Shown here: positions 41,266 to 48,992 of the stretch, piece by piece | Layout of the letters: every line of letters begins with the position of its first letter | Position numbering within the stretch: position 1 is the stretch's first letter | Assembly: GCA_036555585.1 (NCBI GenBank) | Contig: DATBLE010000060.1 | Location: 13,844-77,843 of the forward strand | Origin: DATBLE01 sp036555585 | GTDB lineage: Bacteria > Actinomycetota > Thermoleophilia > Gaiellales > Gaiellaceae | Length of the DNA: 64,000 nucleotides | Direction of reading: 5' to 3' | Notes under the pieces: model-generated | Told to the model about the DNA's origin: nothing | Seen by the model: the letters and a program-made list of their open reading frames with translations, nothing else | The model's database searches: none | Made by a program: the position numbers and the translations under genes

Positions 41266-41472
41266 CTAGCTCGGGTCTTCTGCGTCGGCGTCCGAATCGG
41301 TGCCGTCCGAGTCGCCGTCCGTGCCGTCGCCGTCCGTGCCGTCGCCGTCGGTGCCGTCGCCGTCGGTGCCGTCGCCGTCGGTCCCGTCGCCGTCGGTCCC
41401 GTCGGCGTCGGTCTCCATCCGCGTGAGCCCGCCGGTCTCGATCTCGGCCTCGGTGAGGGTCTGCTCGGTCAT
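41266..41472 (-). CDS. Acidic TDGDG-repeat peptide, candidate precursor peptide
   Basis: A 68-residue peptide with the strongest Shine-Dalgarno in the region (AAAGGAGG, 6-nt spacing). Residues 1-20 are leader-like (MTEQTLTEAEIETGGLTRME). Residues 21-58 are TDADG, five exact TDGDG units, and degenerate copies. The C-terminus is SDADAEDPS. There is no signal peptide or cysteine. Upstream lie an ABC permease (41-nt gap) and ABC ATPase; downstream a JmjC oxygenase, all on one strand. This is the layout of a ribosomally made, modified and exported peptide. A calcium-binding D-x-D-G repeat is an alternative reading. No known RiPP class is matched. Confidence 0.75.
   Translation of the reverse strand: MTEQTLTEAEIETGGLTRMETDADGTDGDGTDGDGTDGDGTDGDGTDGDGTDGDSDGTDSDADAEDPS
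41311..41412 (-). repeat. 15-nt tandem repeat coding for TDGDG
   Basis: Five exact-at-protein-level 15-nt units (41323-41397) with degenerate units on both sides. Third-base variation occurs among copies (for example gtgccgtc versus gtcccgtc on the plus strand), so the repeat is not brand new and the protein repeat is being kept. Confidence 0.85.
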
Positions 41473-41513
41473 GCCGTTCCTCCTTTGCCAGCTCGGGTGA
41501 ACGGGAGTATTCC

Positions 41514-42287
41514 CTAGAGGGTGCGCTCGTAAGCGCGGAAGCACCAGGTCGCCCAGAGCGCGGTCGCGGCAGAGAGGACGAGAAGGAAGACGAGGTAGAG
41601 GCCGACAGTGCCCCACGACGTTCCCGGCAGCACGACCTCCCGTGCGGCGCGGACGCCCCAGTCCATCGGGTTGCCGTGGGCGGCGATCCGCATCCAGTGC
41701 GGCATCTGCGCACGGGCGAGCAGCGTGCTCGAGACGAAGAGGAGTGGCAGCCCGATGAAGTTCGCGAGCGCGATCATCGTCGCCTCGCGGCGCGTGAGCA
41801 GGGCGATCCCCTGCGAGATGCCGGCGAACGCGCTGTTCACGAGGATCGCCGCGAGGATCACGATCGCCCAGCCGGCGGCGCCGGTGTGCACCCGGACGCC
41901 GAGCGCGAGCGCGACGACGAGGATGATCATCGCCTGGATCGCAGCGGTCAACGCCGAGCGCACGATCTGCGAGAGCACGATCGCGAAGCGGCTGGCGGGT
42001 GTGGCCAGCACGCGCTCGACGAACTTGTGGTCGAGGTCGTAGATCATCCCCATCCCGCTCCAGGTCGCCCCGAAGAACGCGTTCATCACCACGATCGCCG
42101 GCGCCAGAAAGGTCACGTACGACGTCGTCCCGAAGCCGCCGAGGTGGGTGACGTTCTTGAACAGCTGGCCGTAGAGCACGAGCCAGACCATCGGCTGGAC
42201 GAGCAGAAGCACGATCCAGATCGGCTCGCGCATCAGGTTGCGCGCCTGCCGCACGACCATATACCACGTGTGCGCGAGGACGTTCAC
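41514..42287 (-). CDS. ABC-2 type transporter permease
   Basis: A 257-residue membrane protein with six helices of the DrrB/ABC-2 type, starting VNVLAHTWYMVVRQARNLMR and with WIVLLLVQPMVWLVLYGQLF, then EVVLPGTSWGTVGLYLVFLL at the end. GTG 42287 lies 2 nt after the ATPase stop. With the ATPase it forms an exporter. It lies 41 nt upstream of the repeat-peptide gene, suggesting that it exports the peptide or protects the cell from it. Confidence 0.92.
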   Translation of the reverse strand: MNVLAHTWYMVVRQARNLMREPIWIVLLLVQPMVWLVLYGQLFKNVTHLGGFGTTSYVTFLAPAIVVMNAFFGATWSGMGMIYDLDHKFVERVLATPASRFAIVLSQIVRSALTAAIQAMIILVVALALGVRVHTGAAGWAIVILAAILVNSAFAGISQGIALLTRREATMIALANFIGLPLLFVSSTLLARAQMPHWMRIAAHGNPMDWGVRAAREVVLPGTSWGTVGLYLVFLLVLSAATALWATWCFRAYERTL

Positions 42288-42289
42288 GG

Positions 42290-43246
42290 TTACGCCTCGC
42301 CCCGGTCCTCGGCGGCGAAGTCGCGCCCGGTGTAGTGGAGGTAGACGTCGTCGAGCGACGGCCGAGAGACCGCCACCGACTCGACGCCGATGCCCTCCTG
42401 CTCGAGCGCGGACAGGATTCCCGGAAGGGCCCGGTTGCCGTTCTCGACGCGGGAGACGAGCGTCCTGCCGTCACCGCCGCCCTCGGGCGTCGCGCCGAGG
42501 CGCTGGAGCACCGCGCGCGCGGCGTCCATGCGCCCGTTCGCCAGCTCGAGGTGCACGGCGTCGCCGCGCAACGTGGCCTTCAGCTCGTGCGGCGTCCCCT
42601 CGACCACGATCTGCCCGCGGCTGACGATCGCGATCCGGTCGGCGAGCTCGTCGGCCTCCTCCAGGTAGTGGGTGGTCAGCAGGATCGTCAGCCGCTCGTG
42701 CTCGGTGAGCCGGGCGACCTCCCGCCACATGCCCGCGCGGGCCTCCGGGTCGAGACCCGTGGTCGGCTCGTCGAGGAAGAGCACCCTCGGCCGGTGCACG
42801 AGACCGAGCGCGATGTCGAGTCGGCGGCGCATGCCCCCGGAGTACGTCTTCACGACGCGGTCGGCGGCGTCGGCGATCCCGACGAACTCCAGCAGCTCGG
42901 AGACGCGGTCGCGCAGGTCACGTCCGTGCATGTCCTGGACCCGGCCCTGGAGCATCAGGTTCTCGCGGCCGGTGCCGTTCTGGTCGACGCCCGAGTCCTG
43001 CGGCACGTAGCCGATCGAGCGGCGCACGGCTCCCGCCTCCCGGCGCACGTCCCGGCCTGCCACCTCGGCCCGCCCGGCGTCCATCCGGCTCAGCGTCGCG
43101 AGGATGCGAACGGTCGTCGACTTGCCCGCGCCGTTCGGTCCGAGCAGTCCGAAGACCTCCCCCTCGCGAACCGAGAACGAGACGCCGGCCAGCGCCTGGA
43201 CGCCCTTGTACCGCTTCTGCAGCCCGTCGACGACGATCGCATCCAT
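42290..43246 (-). CDS. ABC transporter ATP-binding protein (DrrA-like)
   Basis: A 318-residue ATPase of the daunorubicin-resistance type. Walker A is LLGPNGAGKSTTVRIL, signature TYSGGMRRRLDIALGLVH, Walker B VLFLDEPTTGLDPEAR, switch LLTTHYLEEADELADR. The C-terminal 80-residue domain is typical of DrrA (SLDDVYLHYTGRDF). ATG 43246 is preceded by TACGCT with a 6-nt gap. It is the first gene of the ATPase-permease-peptide-oxygenase group. Confidence 0.94.
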   Translation of the reverse strand: MDAIVVDGLQKRYKGVQALAGVSFSVREGEVFGLLGPNGAGKSTTVRILATLSRMDAGRAEVAGRDVRREAGAVRRSIGYVPQDSGVDQNGTGRENLMLQGRVQDMHGRDLRDRVSELLEFVGIADAADRVVKTYSGGMRRRLDIALGLVHRPRVLFLDEPTTGLDPEARAGMWREVARLTEHERLTILLTTHYLEEADELADRIAIVSRGQIVVEGTPHELKATLRGDAVHLELANGRMDAARAVLQRLGATPEGGGDGRTLVSRVENGNRALPGILSALEQEGIGVESVAVSRPSLDDVYLHYTGRDFAAEDRGEA

Positions 43247-43252
43247 GCCGCG

Positions 43253-43266
43253 AGCGTAGCTAGGGT
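43253..43266. promoter_or_regulatory. Back-to-back -10 elements, ABC ATPase / DUF1028
   Basis: TACGCT (43258-43253, minus) and TAGGGT (43261-43266, plus) lie 2 bp apart, each 6 nt from its start codon. The whole intergenic region is 26 bp. Both messages are predicted leaderless and the two promoters can hardly be occupied together. Confidence 0.6.
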
Positions 43267-43272
43267 GCTCCG

Positions 43273-44190
43273 GTGCGTTCCGGCCTGAAAGCGACCTTCT
43301 CGATCGTCGCCGCCGACGTCGCGGCCGGCGAGGTCGGCTGTGCCGTGCAGTCGCGCTACTTCGCGGTCGGCGCGGTCGTTCCCTGGGCCGAGGCGGGTAT
43401 CGGGGCGGTGGCGACGCAGGCGGCCGGCGTGGCGGCGTACGGGCCGAAGCTGCTCGGGTTGCTCGGGGAAGGCCTCGAGCCCGGAGCGGCGATCGAGCGT
43501 GCGCTCGCCGACGACCCGGGCCGCGAATCGCGGCAGCTCGGCGTGGCCACGGCCGACGGCCGGGCCGCGTCGCACACGGGCACGGAGTGTCTCGCCTGGG
43601 CCGGGCACCGGGTCGGCGAGGGCTACGCCGTCCAGGGCAACATCCTCGCCGGCGAAGCCGTCGTCACCGAGATGGAGCGGGCGTTCCTGGCGACGAGCGG
43701 CTCGACCCTGGCCGACCGCCTGGTCTCGGCCCTGGAGGCGGCGCAGGCGGCAGGCGGCGACGCGCGCGGCCAGCAGTCGGCCGCGATCGTGGTCGAGCGC
43801 ACCGGCGCAGCGCAGGAGTCGCGGGAGGGGATCGACCGCGTCTGCGAGCTCCGCGTCGAGGACCACCCGGAGCCGATCGTCGAGCTCCGTCGGCTGCTCG
43901 GCATCCACCAGCTCTGGGACGCTCTTCGCCGCGCGAGCTTCTTCCACGAGCCCGGCAAGTACGCGGAAGGCGTCGCGATCCTGCGCGAGGCGTTCGAACG
44001 TCACGGCGACGATGCCGTGCTGCTGTACGACCTGGCCTGCTTCGAGTCGCTCGCGGGCGACACGGAGCAGGCGCTCGAGCACGTCGCCCGGTCGCTGGAG
44101 CTCGACCCGAAGCTCCGGCCGGGAGCGGTTGCCGACGGCGACCTGGAGGGGCTCAGGCAGGACCCGCGGTTCCAGGCACTCCTCAGGTAG
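43273..44190 (+). CDS. DUF1028 protein with C-terminal TPR-like region
   Basis: A 305-residue protein. The DUF1028 domain (residues 5-200) has the diagnostic ATFSIVAADVAAGEVGCAVQ, then SRYFAVGAVVPWAEAGIGAV and GYAVQGNILAGEAVVTEM. The fold is related to Ntn hydrolases, and family members are annotated as possible amidases; the reaction is unknown. Residues 220-305 hold TPR-like helices (YAEGVAILREAFERHGDDAV, LYDLACFESLAGDTEQALEH). GTG 43273 is preceded by TAGGGT at 6 nt. Its stop TAG also begins the TAGCCT before sucC. Confidence 0.88.
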   Translation: MRSGLKATFSIVAADVAAGEVGCAVQSRYFAVGAVVPWAEAGIGAVATQAAGVAAYGPKLLGLLGEGLEPGAAIERALADDPGRESRQLGVATADGRAASHTGTECLAWAGHRVGEGYAVQGNILAGEAVVTEMERAFLATSGSTLADRLVSALEAAQAAGGDARGQQSAAIVVERTGAAQESREGIDRVCELRVEDHPEPIVELRRLLGIHQLWDALRRASFFHEPGKYAEGVAILREAFERHGDDAVLLYDLACFESLAGDTEQALEHVARSLELDPKLRPGAVADGDLEGLRQDPRFQALLR

Positions 44191-44203
44191 CCTCGCCTCC
44201 GGC

Positions 44204-45346
44204 TTGGACCTCTACGAGTACCAGGGCAAGGAGCTGTTCCGCCGCGCCGGCATCCCCGTCTCCGACGGCAGGCTCGCGACCTCCCCCGCCGAGGCGGCTG
44301 CCGCCGCCGAGGAGCTCGGAGGCCCCGTGGTGGTCAAGGCGCAGGTGCTCACCGGCGGACGCGGCAAGGCCGGCGGCATCAAGCTCGCGGCCGATCCGGC
44401 CGAGGCGCAGGCCCGGGCGGAGGAGATCCTCGGCCTCGACATCCGCGGCCACGTCGTCCGCAAGCTCTGGATCGAGCAGGCGTCGGAGATCGCGAAGGAG
44501 TACTACCTCTCGGTCACGTTCGATCGGGGCGTGAAGCAGCCGCTCCTCATGTTCACGACGCAGGGAGGGGTCGACATCGAGGAGGTGGCGGCGTCCGCGC
44601 CGGACGCGCTCGTCCGGCTGCACGTCGACCCGTTCGAGGGGTTCCAGCCATGGCACGCGCGGGCGCTCGTCTACGGCGGCGGCGTCGATGATCCCGACGA
44701 GCAGAAGCAGATCGCCGCGATCGCGGGACGGCTGTACGCGGCGTTCGTCGAGCTCGACGCGATGCTGTGCGAGATCAACCCGCTGATCGTCACGCCCGAC
44801 GGCGAGGTGAAAGCGCTCGACTCGAAGTTCACCGTCGACGACAACGCCCTGTTCCGGCATCCGGACGTGGCCGAGATGCGCGACCCGGAGGCCTATCCGC
44901 CCGAGGAGCGTGCGGCCCGGGAGAAGGGCGTCACCTACGTGAAGCTCGACGGCACCGTCGGAATCCTCGGCAACGGCGCCGGGCTCGTGATGTCGACCCT
45001 CGACGTGATCGTGCTGGTGGGCGGACACCCGGCGAACTTCTGCGATCTCGGAGGCGGCGGCGACGCGCAGGGCGTCGTCGACGCGCTGGAGATCATCACC
45101 GGCGACCCGCAGGTGAAGGCGATCCTCTTCAACATCTTCGGCGGGATCACGCGCTGCGACGAGGTCGCGCGCGGGATCTTGCAGGCGCTCGGGCAGTTGG
45201 AGATTCCGCACCCGATCGTCGTCCGCCTCGACGGAACGAATGCCGAGGAGGGCCGGCAGCTGCTCGAAGAGGCGGCGCCGCCGAACCTGTACGTCGAGCC
45301 GACGATGCTCGAGGCCGCGCGGCGCGCGGTGGAGCTGGCGGGATGA
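44204..45346 (+). CDS. sucC: Succinyl-CoA synthetase beta subunit
   Basis: TCA-cycle ligase subunit, 380 residues. It has the ATP-grasp N-terminus LDLYEYQGKELFRRAGIPVS, VVVKAQVLTGGRGKAGGIKL, CEINPLIVTPDGEVKALDSK and GGHPANFCDLGGGGDAQGVV. TTG 44204 gives the universal DLYEYQ start. TAGCCT (44188-44193) lies 10 nt before it and coincides with the previous stop codon. The stop overlaps a methyltransferase gene as ATGA, which separates sucC from sucD. Confidence 0.94.
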   Translation: MDLYEYQGKELFRRAGIPVSDGRLATSPAEAAAAAEELGGPVVVKAQVLTGGRGKAGGIKLAADPAEAQARAEEILGLDIRGHVVRKLWIEQASEIAKEYYLSVTFDRGVKQPLLMFTTQGGVDIEEVAASAPDALVRLHVDPFEGFQPWHARALVYGGGVDDPDEQKQIAAIAGRLYAAFVELDAMLCEINPLIVTPDGEVKALDSKFTVDDNALFRHPDVAEMRDPEAYPPEERAAREKGVTYVKLDGTVGILGNGAGLVMSTLDVIVLVGGHPANFCDLGGGGDAQGVVDALEIITGDPQVKAILFNIFGGITRCDEVARGILQALGQLEIPHPIVVRLDGTNAEEGRQLLEEAAPPNLYVEPTMLEAARRAVELAG

Positions 45347-45981
45347 CAGACGTCTGGTCCGAGCGCGCCGCCGCGTACCGCGAGAGCGAAGCCCACCGCG
45401 AGGGCCGCGACCTCGACCTGATCGTCGAGTGGGCGACCGGCGCGCGGACGGCGCTCGACGTCGCCACCGGCGGCGGCCATGTCGCGCGGCGCCTCCGCGA
45501 GGCAGGGGTGAAGGTGGTCACGACGGACGCGGCGCCGGGGATGGCGCCGGACGTCGTCTGCCGCAGCGAGGAGCTGCCGTTCGCCGACGGCAGCTTCGAC
45601 GCGGTCGTCTGCCGCGTGGCCGCGCACCACTTCGACGACGTCGAGCGGGCGGTCGCCGAGATGGTGCGCGTCAGCGGATCGCTCGTCCTGATCTCGGACA
45701 ACCTGCACGGCGGCGAGGAGCTCGAGCGCGCTGAGAAGCTGCGCGACCCGTCGCACGTCCGCAACTACGGCGAGGAGGAGTGGCGCCGGTTCCTGCAGGC
45801 TGCCGGCGCACGGGTCGAGGTCGCCGAGGCGGTTCGCCATCCGGTCGCGCTCGAGCCGTGGCTGGACCGCGCCGGCTGCTCCGGCGAGGACGCGGCGCGC
45901 GTCCGCGAGCTCGTCGCCGACCGCCTCGAGGACGGCAAGGTCGTGCTCGACCGGATCGTGATCAAGGCGGTGAAGGCCTAG
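45343..45981 (+). CDS. Class I SAM-dependent methyltransferase
   Basis: A 212-residue methyltransferase. Motif I is ALDVATGGGHVARRLREAGV (about residues 37-56), followed by TTDAAPGMAP, RSEELPFADGSFDAVVCRVA and the post-motif AEMVRVSGSLVLISDNLHG. It resembles UbiE/type 11 enzymes. It overlaps sucC by 4 nt (ATGA) and sucD by 1 nt (TAGTG), so it is translated as part of the succinyl-CoA synthetase operon. The substrate is unknown. Confidence 0.9.
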   Translation: MTDVWSERAAAYRESEAHREGRDLDLIVEWATGARTALDVATGGGHVARRLREAGVKVVTTDAAPGMAPDVVCRSEELPFADGSFDAVVCRVAAHHFDDVERAVAEMVRVSGSLVLISDNLHGGEELERAEKLRDPSHVRNYGEEEWRRFLQAAGARVEVAEAVRHPVALEPWLDRAGCSGEDAARVRELVADRLEDGKVVLDRIVIKAVKA

Positions 45982-46856
45982 TGGCGATCGTCGTCGACGG
46001 CGGCACCAGGCTCGTCGTCCAGGGACTGACCGGGCGCGAGGGCACGTTCCACGGGCTGCGGAACCGCGCCTACGGGACGCAGCTCGTGGCCGGCGTCACC
46101 CCGGGCAAGGGAGGCCAGGACGTCGAGGGCGTGCCCGTCTTCGACACCGTCGCCGGGGCCGTCGCGGAGACGGGCGCGAACACGACGATGATCTTCGTCC
46201 CGGCCCGGTTCGCGACCGACGCGATCTACGAGGCGGTCGACGCAGGGATCGGCACGGTGATCTGCATCGCCGAGGGGCTGGCGGCGCACGACATGCTCCG
46301 GCTCTACAACTACATCCGCCCCCGCGGCGTGACGATGCTCGGCCCGAACTGCCCGGGCGCCCTCTCGCCGGGCAAGGCGAACGTCGGGATCATCCCGGCG
46401 GAGATCTTCGCCGCGGGCTCGATCGGGCTCGTCTCCCGTTCGGGGACGTTGACCTACCAGATCGGCCACGAGCTGACCGGCCTCGGGCTCGGCAACTCGA
46501 CCATCGTCGGGATCGGGGGCGATCCGATCGTCGGCTCGTCCTTCATCGACGTGCTGGAGCTCTTCGAGGCGGATCCCGAGACGGAGATGGTGGTCATGGT
46601 CGGCGAGATCGGCGGCGACGAGGAGGAGAAGGCGGCCCGCTACATCGCCGCGGAGATGTCCAAGCCGGTGGTCGCCTACATCGCCGGCTTCAGCGCGCCG
46701 CCCGGCAAGACGATGGGGCACGCCGGCGCGATCATCACCGGGTCGTCCGGCACCGCCCAGGCGAAGAAGGAGGCGCTCGAGGCGAACGGCGTCCGCGTCG
46801 GCACCTCGCCGACCGAGGCGGCGCAGATCGCGGCCGAGGTGCTGCGCGGCGCGTAG
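45981..46856 (+). CDS. sucD: Succinyl-CoA synthetase alpha subunit
   Basis: TCA-cycle partner of SucC, 291 residues. CoA-binding motif VQGLTGREGTFHGLRNRAYG, PNCPGALSPGKANVGIIP, VSRSGTLTYQIGHELTGLGL, and the phospho-His in GKTMGHAGAIITGSSG. GTG 45981 overlaps the methyltransferase stop by one base. Length and motifs are normal. Confidence 0.96.
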   Translation: MAIVVDGGTRLVVQGLTGREGTFHGLRNRAYGTQLVAGVTPGKGGQDVEGVPVFDTVAGAVAETGANTTMIFVPARFATDAIYEAVDAGIGTVICIAEGLAAHDMLRLYNYIRPRGVTMLGPNCPGALSPGKANVGIIPAEIFAAGSIGLVSRSGTLTYQIGHELTGLGLGNSTIVGIGGDPIVGSSFIDVLELFEADPETEMVVMVGEIGGDEEEKAARYIAAEMSKPVVAYIAGFSAPPGKTMGHAGAIITGSSGTAQAKKEALEANGVRVGTSPTEAAQIAAEVLRGA

Positions 46857-46882
46857 CGGCGCAGCTTCGGCACCGAGCGGGA

Positions 46883-47185
46883 TCAGCCGAACGCGATCTC
46901 CTCGAACTCGGGCACCTCGGCCCGCGCCTTCGCGCGATGCCGGCCCGCGTCGGACGGCTCGTGATAGGTGCGGTCGAGGTACTCGAGGATGTCGTCGTCT
47001 CCGTGGAGGAAGCGGCCGCCGTCGACGAGAACCGGGATCGAGTCGTCGCCGACCCTGTCGCGCATGGCCGACCGCTGCTCGGGCTCGGCCGGCACCTGCC
47101 GGGCCACGAAGTCGATTCCGAGCTCGGTCAGGCGCTGACGGACGCGGTGGGAGTGCGGGCACCACTCGGCTTGGTAGTGCTCCAT
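46883..47185 (-). CDS. Glutaredoxin / GST N-terminal-like protein
   Basis: A 100-residue thioredoxin-fold protein. The start is MEHYQAEWCPHSHRVRQRLT with a C-P-H-S active site, so only one active-site cysteine is present. IPVLVDGGRFLHGDDDILEY gives the cis-Pro and the GSH-type binding loop. The C-terminal 25 residues are charged. It could be a mycoredoxin-like monothiol enzyme. It converges with sucD. Confidence 0.85.
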   Translation of the reverse strand: MEHYQAEWCPHSHRVRQRLTELGIDFVARQVPAEPEQRSAMRDRVGDDSIPVLVDGGRFLHGDDDILEYLDRTYHEPSDAGRHRAKARAEVPEFEEIAFG

Positions 47186-47244
47186 GCCGCCGGCGTACCC
47201 GCGGCCCGTCGGATGCAATCGCAAGCCGTGACTAGACTGGCCCC

Positions 47245-48336
47245 GTGGCCGTGATCTCCTTCGCGCGCGGGATTCCCGCGCCGGACTGCCTGCCGGTCGA
47301 GCAGATCGCCGACTGCGCACGCGCGGCGATCGAGCGTGACGGCAGGACGATCCTCAACTACGGACCTGTGGGCGGGTACGAGCCGCTCCGGGAATGGGTC
47401 GCCGAACGCCACGACGTGCAGCCGTCGCAGGTGCTGATCACGAACGGATCGCTCCAGGGGCTCTCCCTGGTCGCAGGGCTGCTGGTCGAGCCCGGCGGCC
47501 GCGTGCTGGTCGAGGGCCCGACGTACGACCGCGCGCTGCACATCACCGCCCGGCACCGCGGGCAGCCGGTCGTGGTGCCGATGGACGACGACGGGCTCGA
47601 CCCGGACGCGCTCGAGCTGCCGGCCGCGTTCCTCTACACGATCCCGACGTTCCAGAACCCGAGCGGCCGCACGCTGTCGCTCGAGCGCCGGCACGCGCTC
47701 GCCGCGCTGGCCCGCGAGGGGAAGGTGCTCGTGCTCGAGGACGATCCGTACTCGCTCGTCCGCTACGAGGGCGAGGCATTGCCCTCGGTGCACCGGCTCG
47801 CCTCCGGCCAGGGCGTCGTCTACTCGTTCTCGTTCTCCAAGATCGTCGCTCCCGGCCTGCGGGTCGGCTACCTGGTCGGCGACACAGCGCTGATCGGGCG
47901 CCTCGAGGCGCTGGCCGTCCAGACGTACCTGACCCCTGCGCTGCTCCCGCAGGCGACCGCCTACGAGTTCGTCAGCCGCGGGCTGCTCGACGCCAACGTC
48001 GAGCGGGTCGTCGGCCTGTTGCGCGAGCGTCGCGACGCGATGCTGTCGGCGCTCGGAAGCGAGATGCCCGAGGACACGCAGTGGAGCAGGCCGGAAGGCG
48101 GCTACTTCACCTGGCTCGAGCTGCCGGCGGGAACCGACGCCGGCGCGCTTCTCCGGACCTCGACCGAAGCGGGTGTCACCTTCGTCCAGGGCACCGACTT
48201 CTTCCCGCCGGGCGCCGGCGGAGCGTCTTCGGCGCGCCTCGCCTTCAGCTTCGTCTCGCCGGCCGACGTGACCGCCGGCGTCGCCCTACTTGCGGGGTTG
48301 CTTCGCGAGCCGCGAACGTCGGCGGTGGCGATATAG
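47245..48336 (+). CDS. PLP-dependent aminotransferase, LysN/MocR-like class I
   Basis: A 363-residue fold-type I aminotransferase. NYGPVGGYEPLREWVAERHD, QVLITNGSLQGLSLVAGLLV, TIPTFQNPSGRTLSLERRHA and the PLP lysine in VYSFSFSKIVAPGLRVGYLV place it with 2-aminoadipate/multi-substrate aminotransferases. GTG 47245 is preceded by TAGACT at 6 nt. The 3' end overlaps the LapA-like gene on the other strand by 51 nt. Confidence 0.92.
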   Translation: MAVISFARGIPAPDCLPVEQIADCARAAIERDGRTILNYGPVGGYEPLREWVAERHDVQPSQVLITNGSLQGLSLVAGLLVEPGGRVLVEGPTYDRALHITARHRGQPVVVPMDDDGLDPDALELPAAFLYTIPTFQNPSGRTLSLERRHALAALAREGKVLVLEDDPYSLVRYEGEALPSVHRLASGQGVVYSFSFSKIVAPGLRVGYLVGDTALIGRLEALAVQTYLTPALLPQATAYEFVSRGLLDANVERVVGLLRERRDAMLSALGSEMPEDTQWSRPEGGYFTWLELPAGTDAGALLRTSTEAGVTFVQGTDFFPPGAGGASSARLAFSFVSPADVTAGVALLAGLLREPRTSAVAI

Positions 48337-48660
48337 CTGCGAGAGCAGGATCCCGCCGAGCAGCCCGACGCCGAGCAGCAGCAGGATCGCCCAGATCAGC
48401 CTGACCCTCTCCGTCGCGAAGACGAAGTGGACGTCGATTCGCTGTCCGTTCTCGGCGACGAACGCAATCGCGTAGGCGGTCACCAGCAGGAGGAGGCCGA
48501 TCTTGACCCAGAGCATCGGCTGCCACGTCGACGGCCGGTCCTCCTCGGGCGGCGCCTCCTCGGCCGGGACGCTCGTCGGAGGCGTGCCGACCTGCGTCCC
48601 CCCGGGCGGAGCCTCGCCGGCGGGGCGGTCGGGGACCCCCGGAGGCTGAGGCGTGCTCAC
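48286..48660 (-). CDS. LapA/DUF1049-domain membrane protein
   Basis: A 124-residue protein with a Pro/Glu-rich N-terminal 45 residues, then two membrane helices (IGLLLLVTAYAIAFVAENGQ; LIWAILLLLGVGLLGGILLS) around the DUF1049 motif VHFVFATERVRLIWAI, and a basic tail LYRHRRRSRLAKQPRK. GTG 48660 is preceded by TAGGAT at 7 nt. Function is not known; E. coli LapA acts in lipopolysaccharide assembly. Confidence 0.88.
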   Translation of the reverse strand: MSTPQPPGVPDRPAGEAPPGGTQVGTPPTSVPAEEAPPEEDRPSTWQPMLWVKIGLLLLVTAYAIAFVAENGQRIDVHFVFATERVRLIWAILLLLGVGLLGGILLSQLYRHRRRSRLAKQPRK

Positions 48661-48670
48661 GGCGATGATC

Positions 48671-48859
48671 CTACGCCGGGGCGACCTGAGGTGCGAATGC
48701 GCTCAGGGGGCGAGGCACGAGCTGCGGCTGCTGCGGCGGGACGAGGATTCCGCGGTGCGTGCTCCTGAAGGTGGGACACGGCGACTCCAGCAGGAGGGCG
48801 CACAGACCCGCCTTGTGGAAATAGCAGTCCTCGCAGGTGACCTCGACGCGCTTGCCCAC
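48671..48859 (-). CDS. Small four-cysteine protein
   Basis: A 62-residue protein from GTG 48859 with GGAGG 6 nt upstream. It starts VGKRVEVTCEDCYFHKAGLC and continues ALLLESPCPTFRST, giving cysteines in the pattern C-x2-C-x6-C-x8-C, suitable for zinc or an iron-sulfur cluster. The Pro-rich C-terminus has no motif. It lies 11 nt before the LapA-like start on the same strand. Confidence 0.75.
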   Translation of the reverse strand: MGKRVEVTCEDCYFHKAGLCALLLESPCPTFRSTHRGILVPPQQPQLVPRPLSAFAPQVAPA

Positions 48860-48992
48860 GTGCTTCCTCCGCTCCTCCCGATGGCGACGAACCGAGAGCG
48901 ATGATAGGACGGTCGCGCCACGGTTCAAGGGGGCGGACCGCGAAAAACGTGCTCTTTGCGGACGATTCCAAATACGCCGATTTGCAGCGGTT

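Noticed and set aside
41311..41412. CRISPR-like or satellite repeat
   Set aside because: The repeats have no spacers, a 15-nt period in frame with a gene, and encode an exact amino-acid unit.
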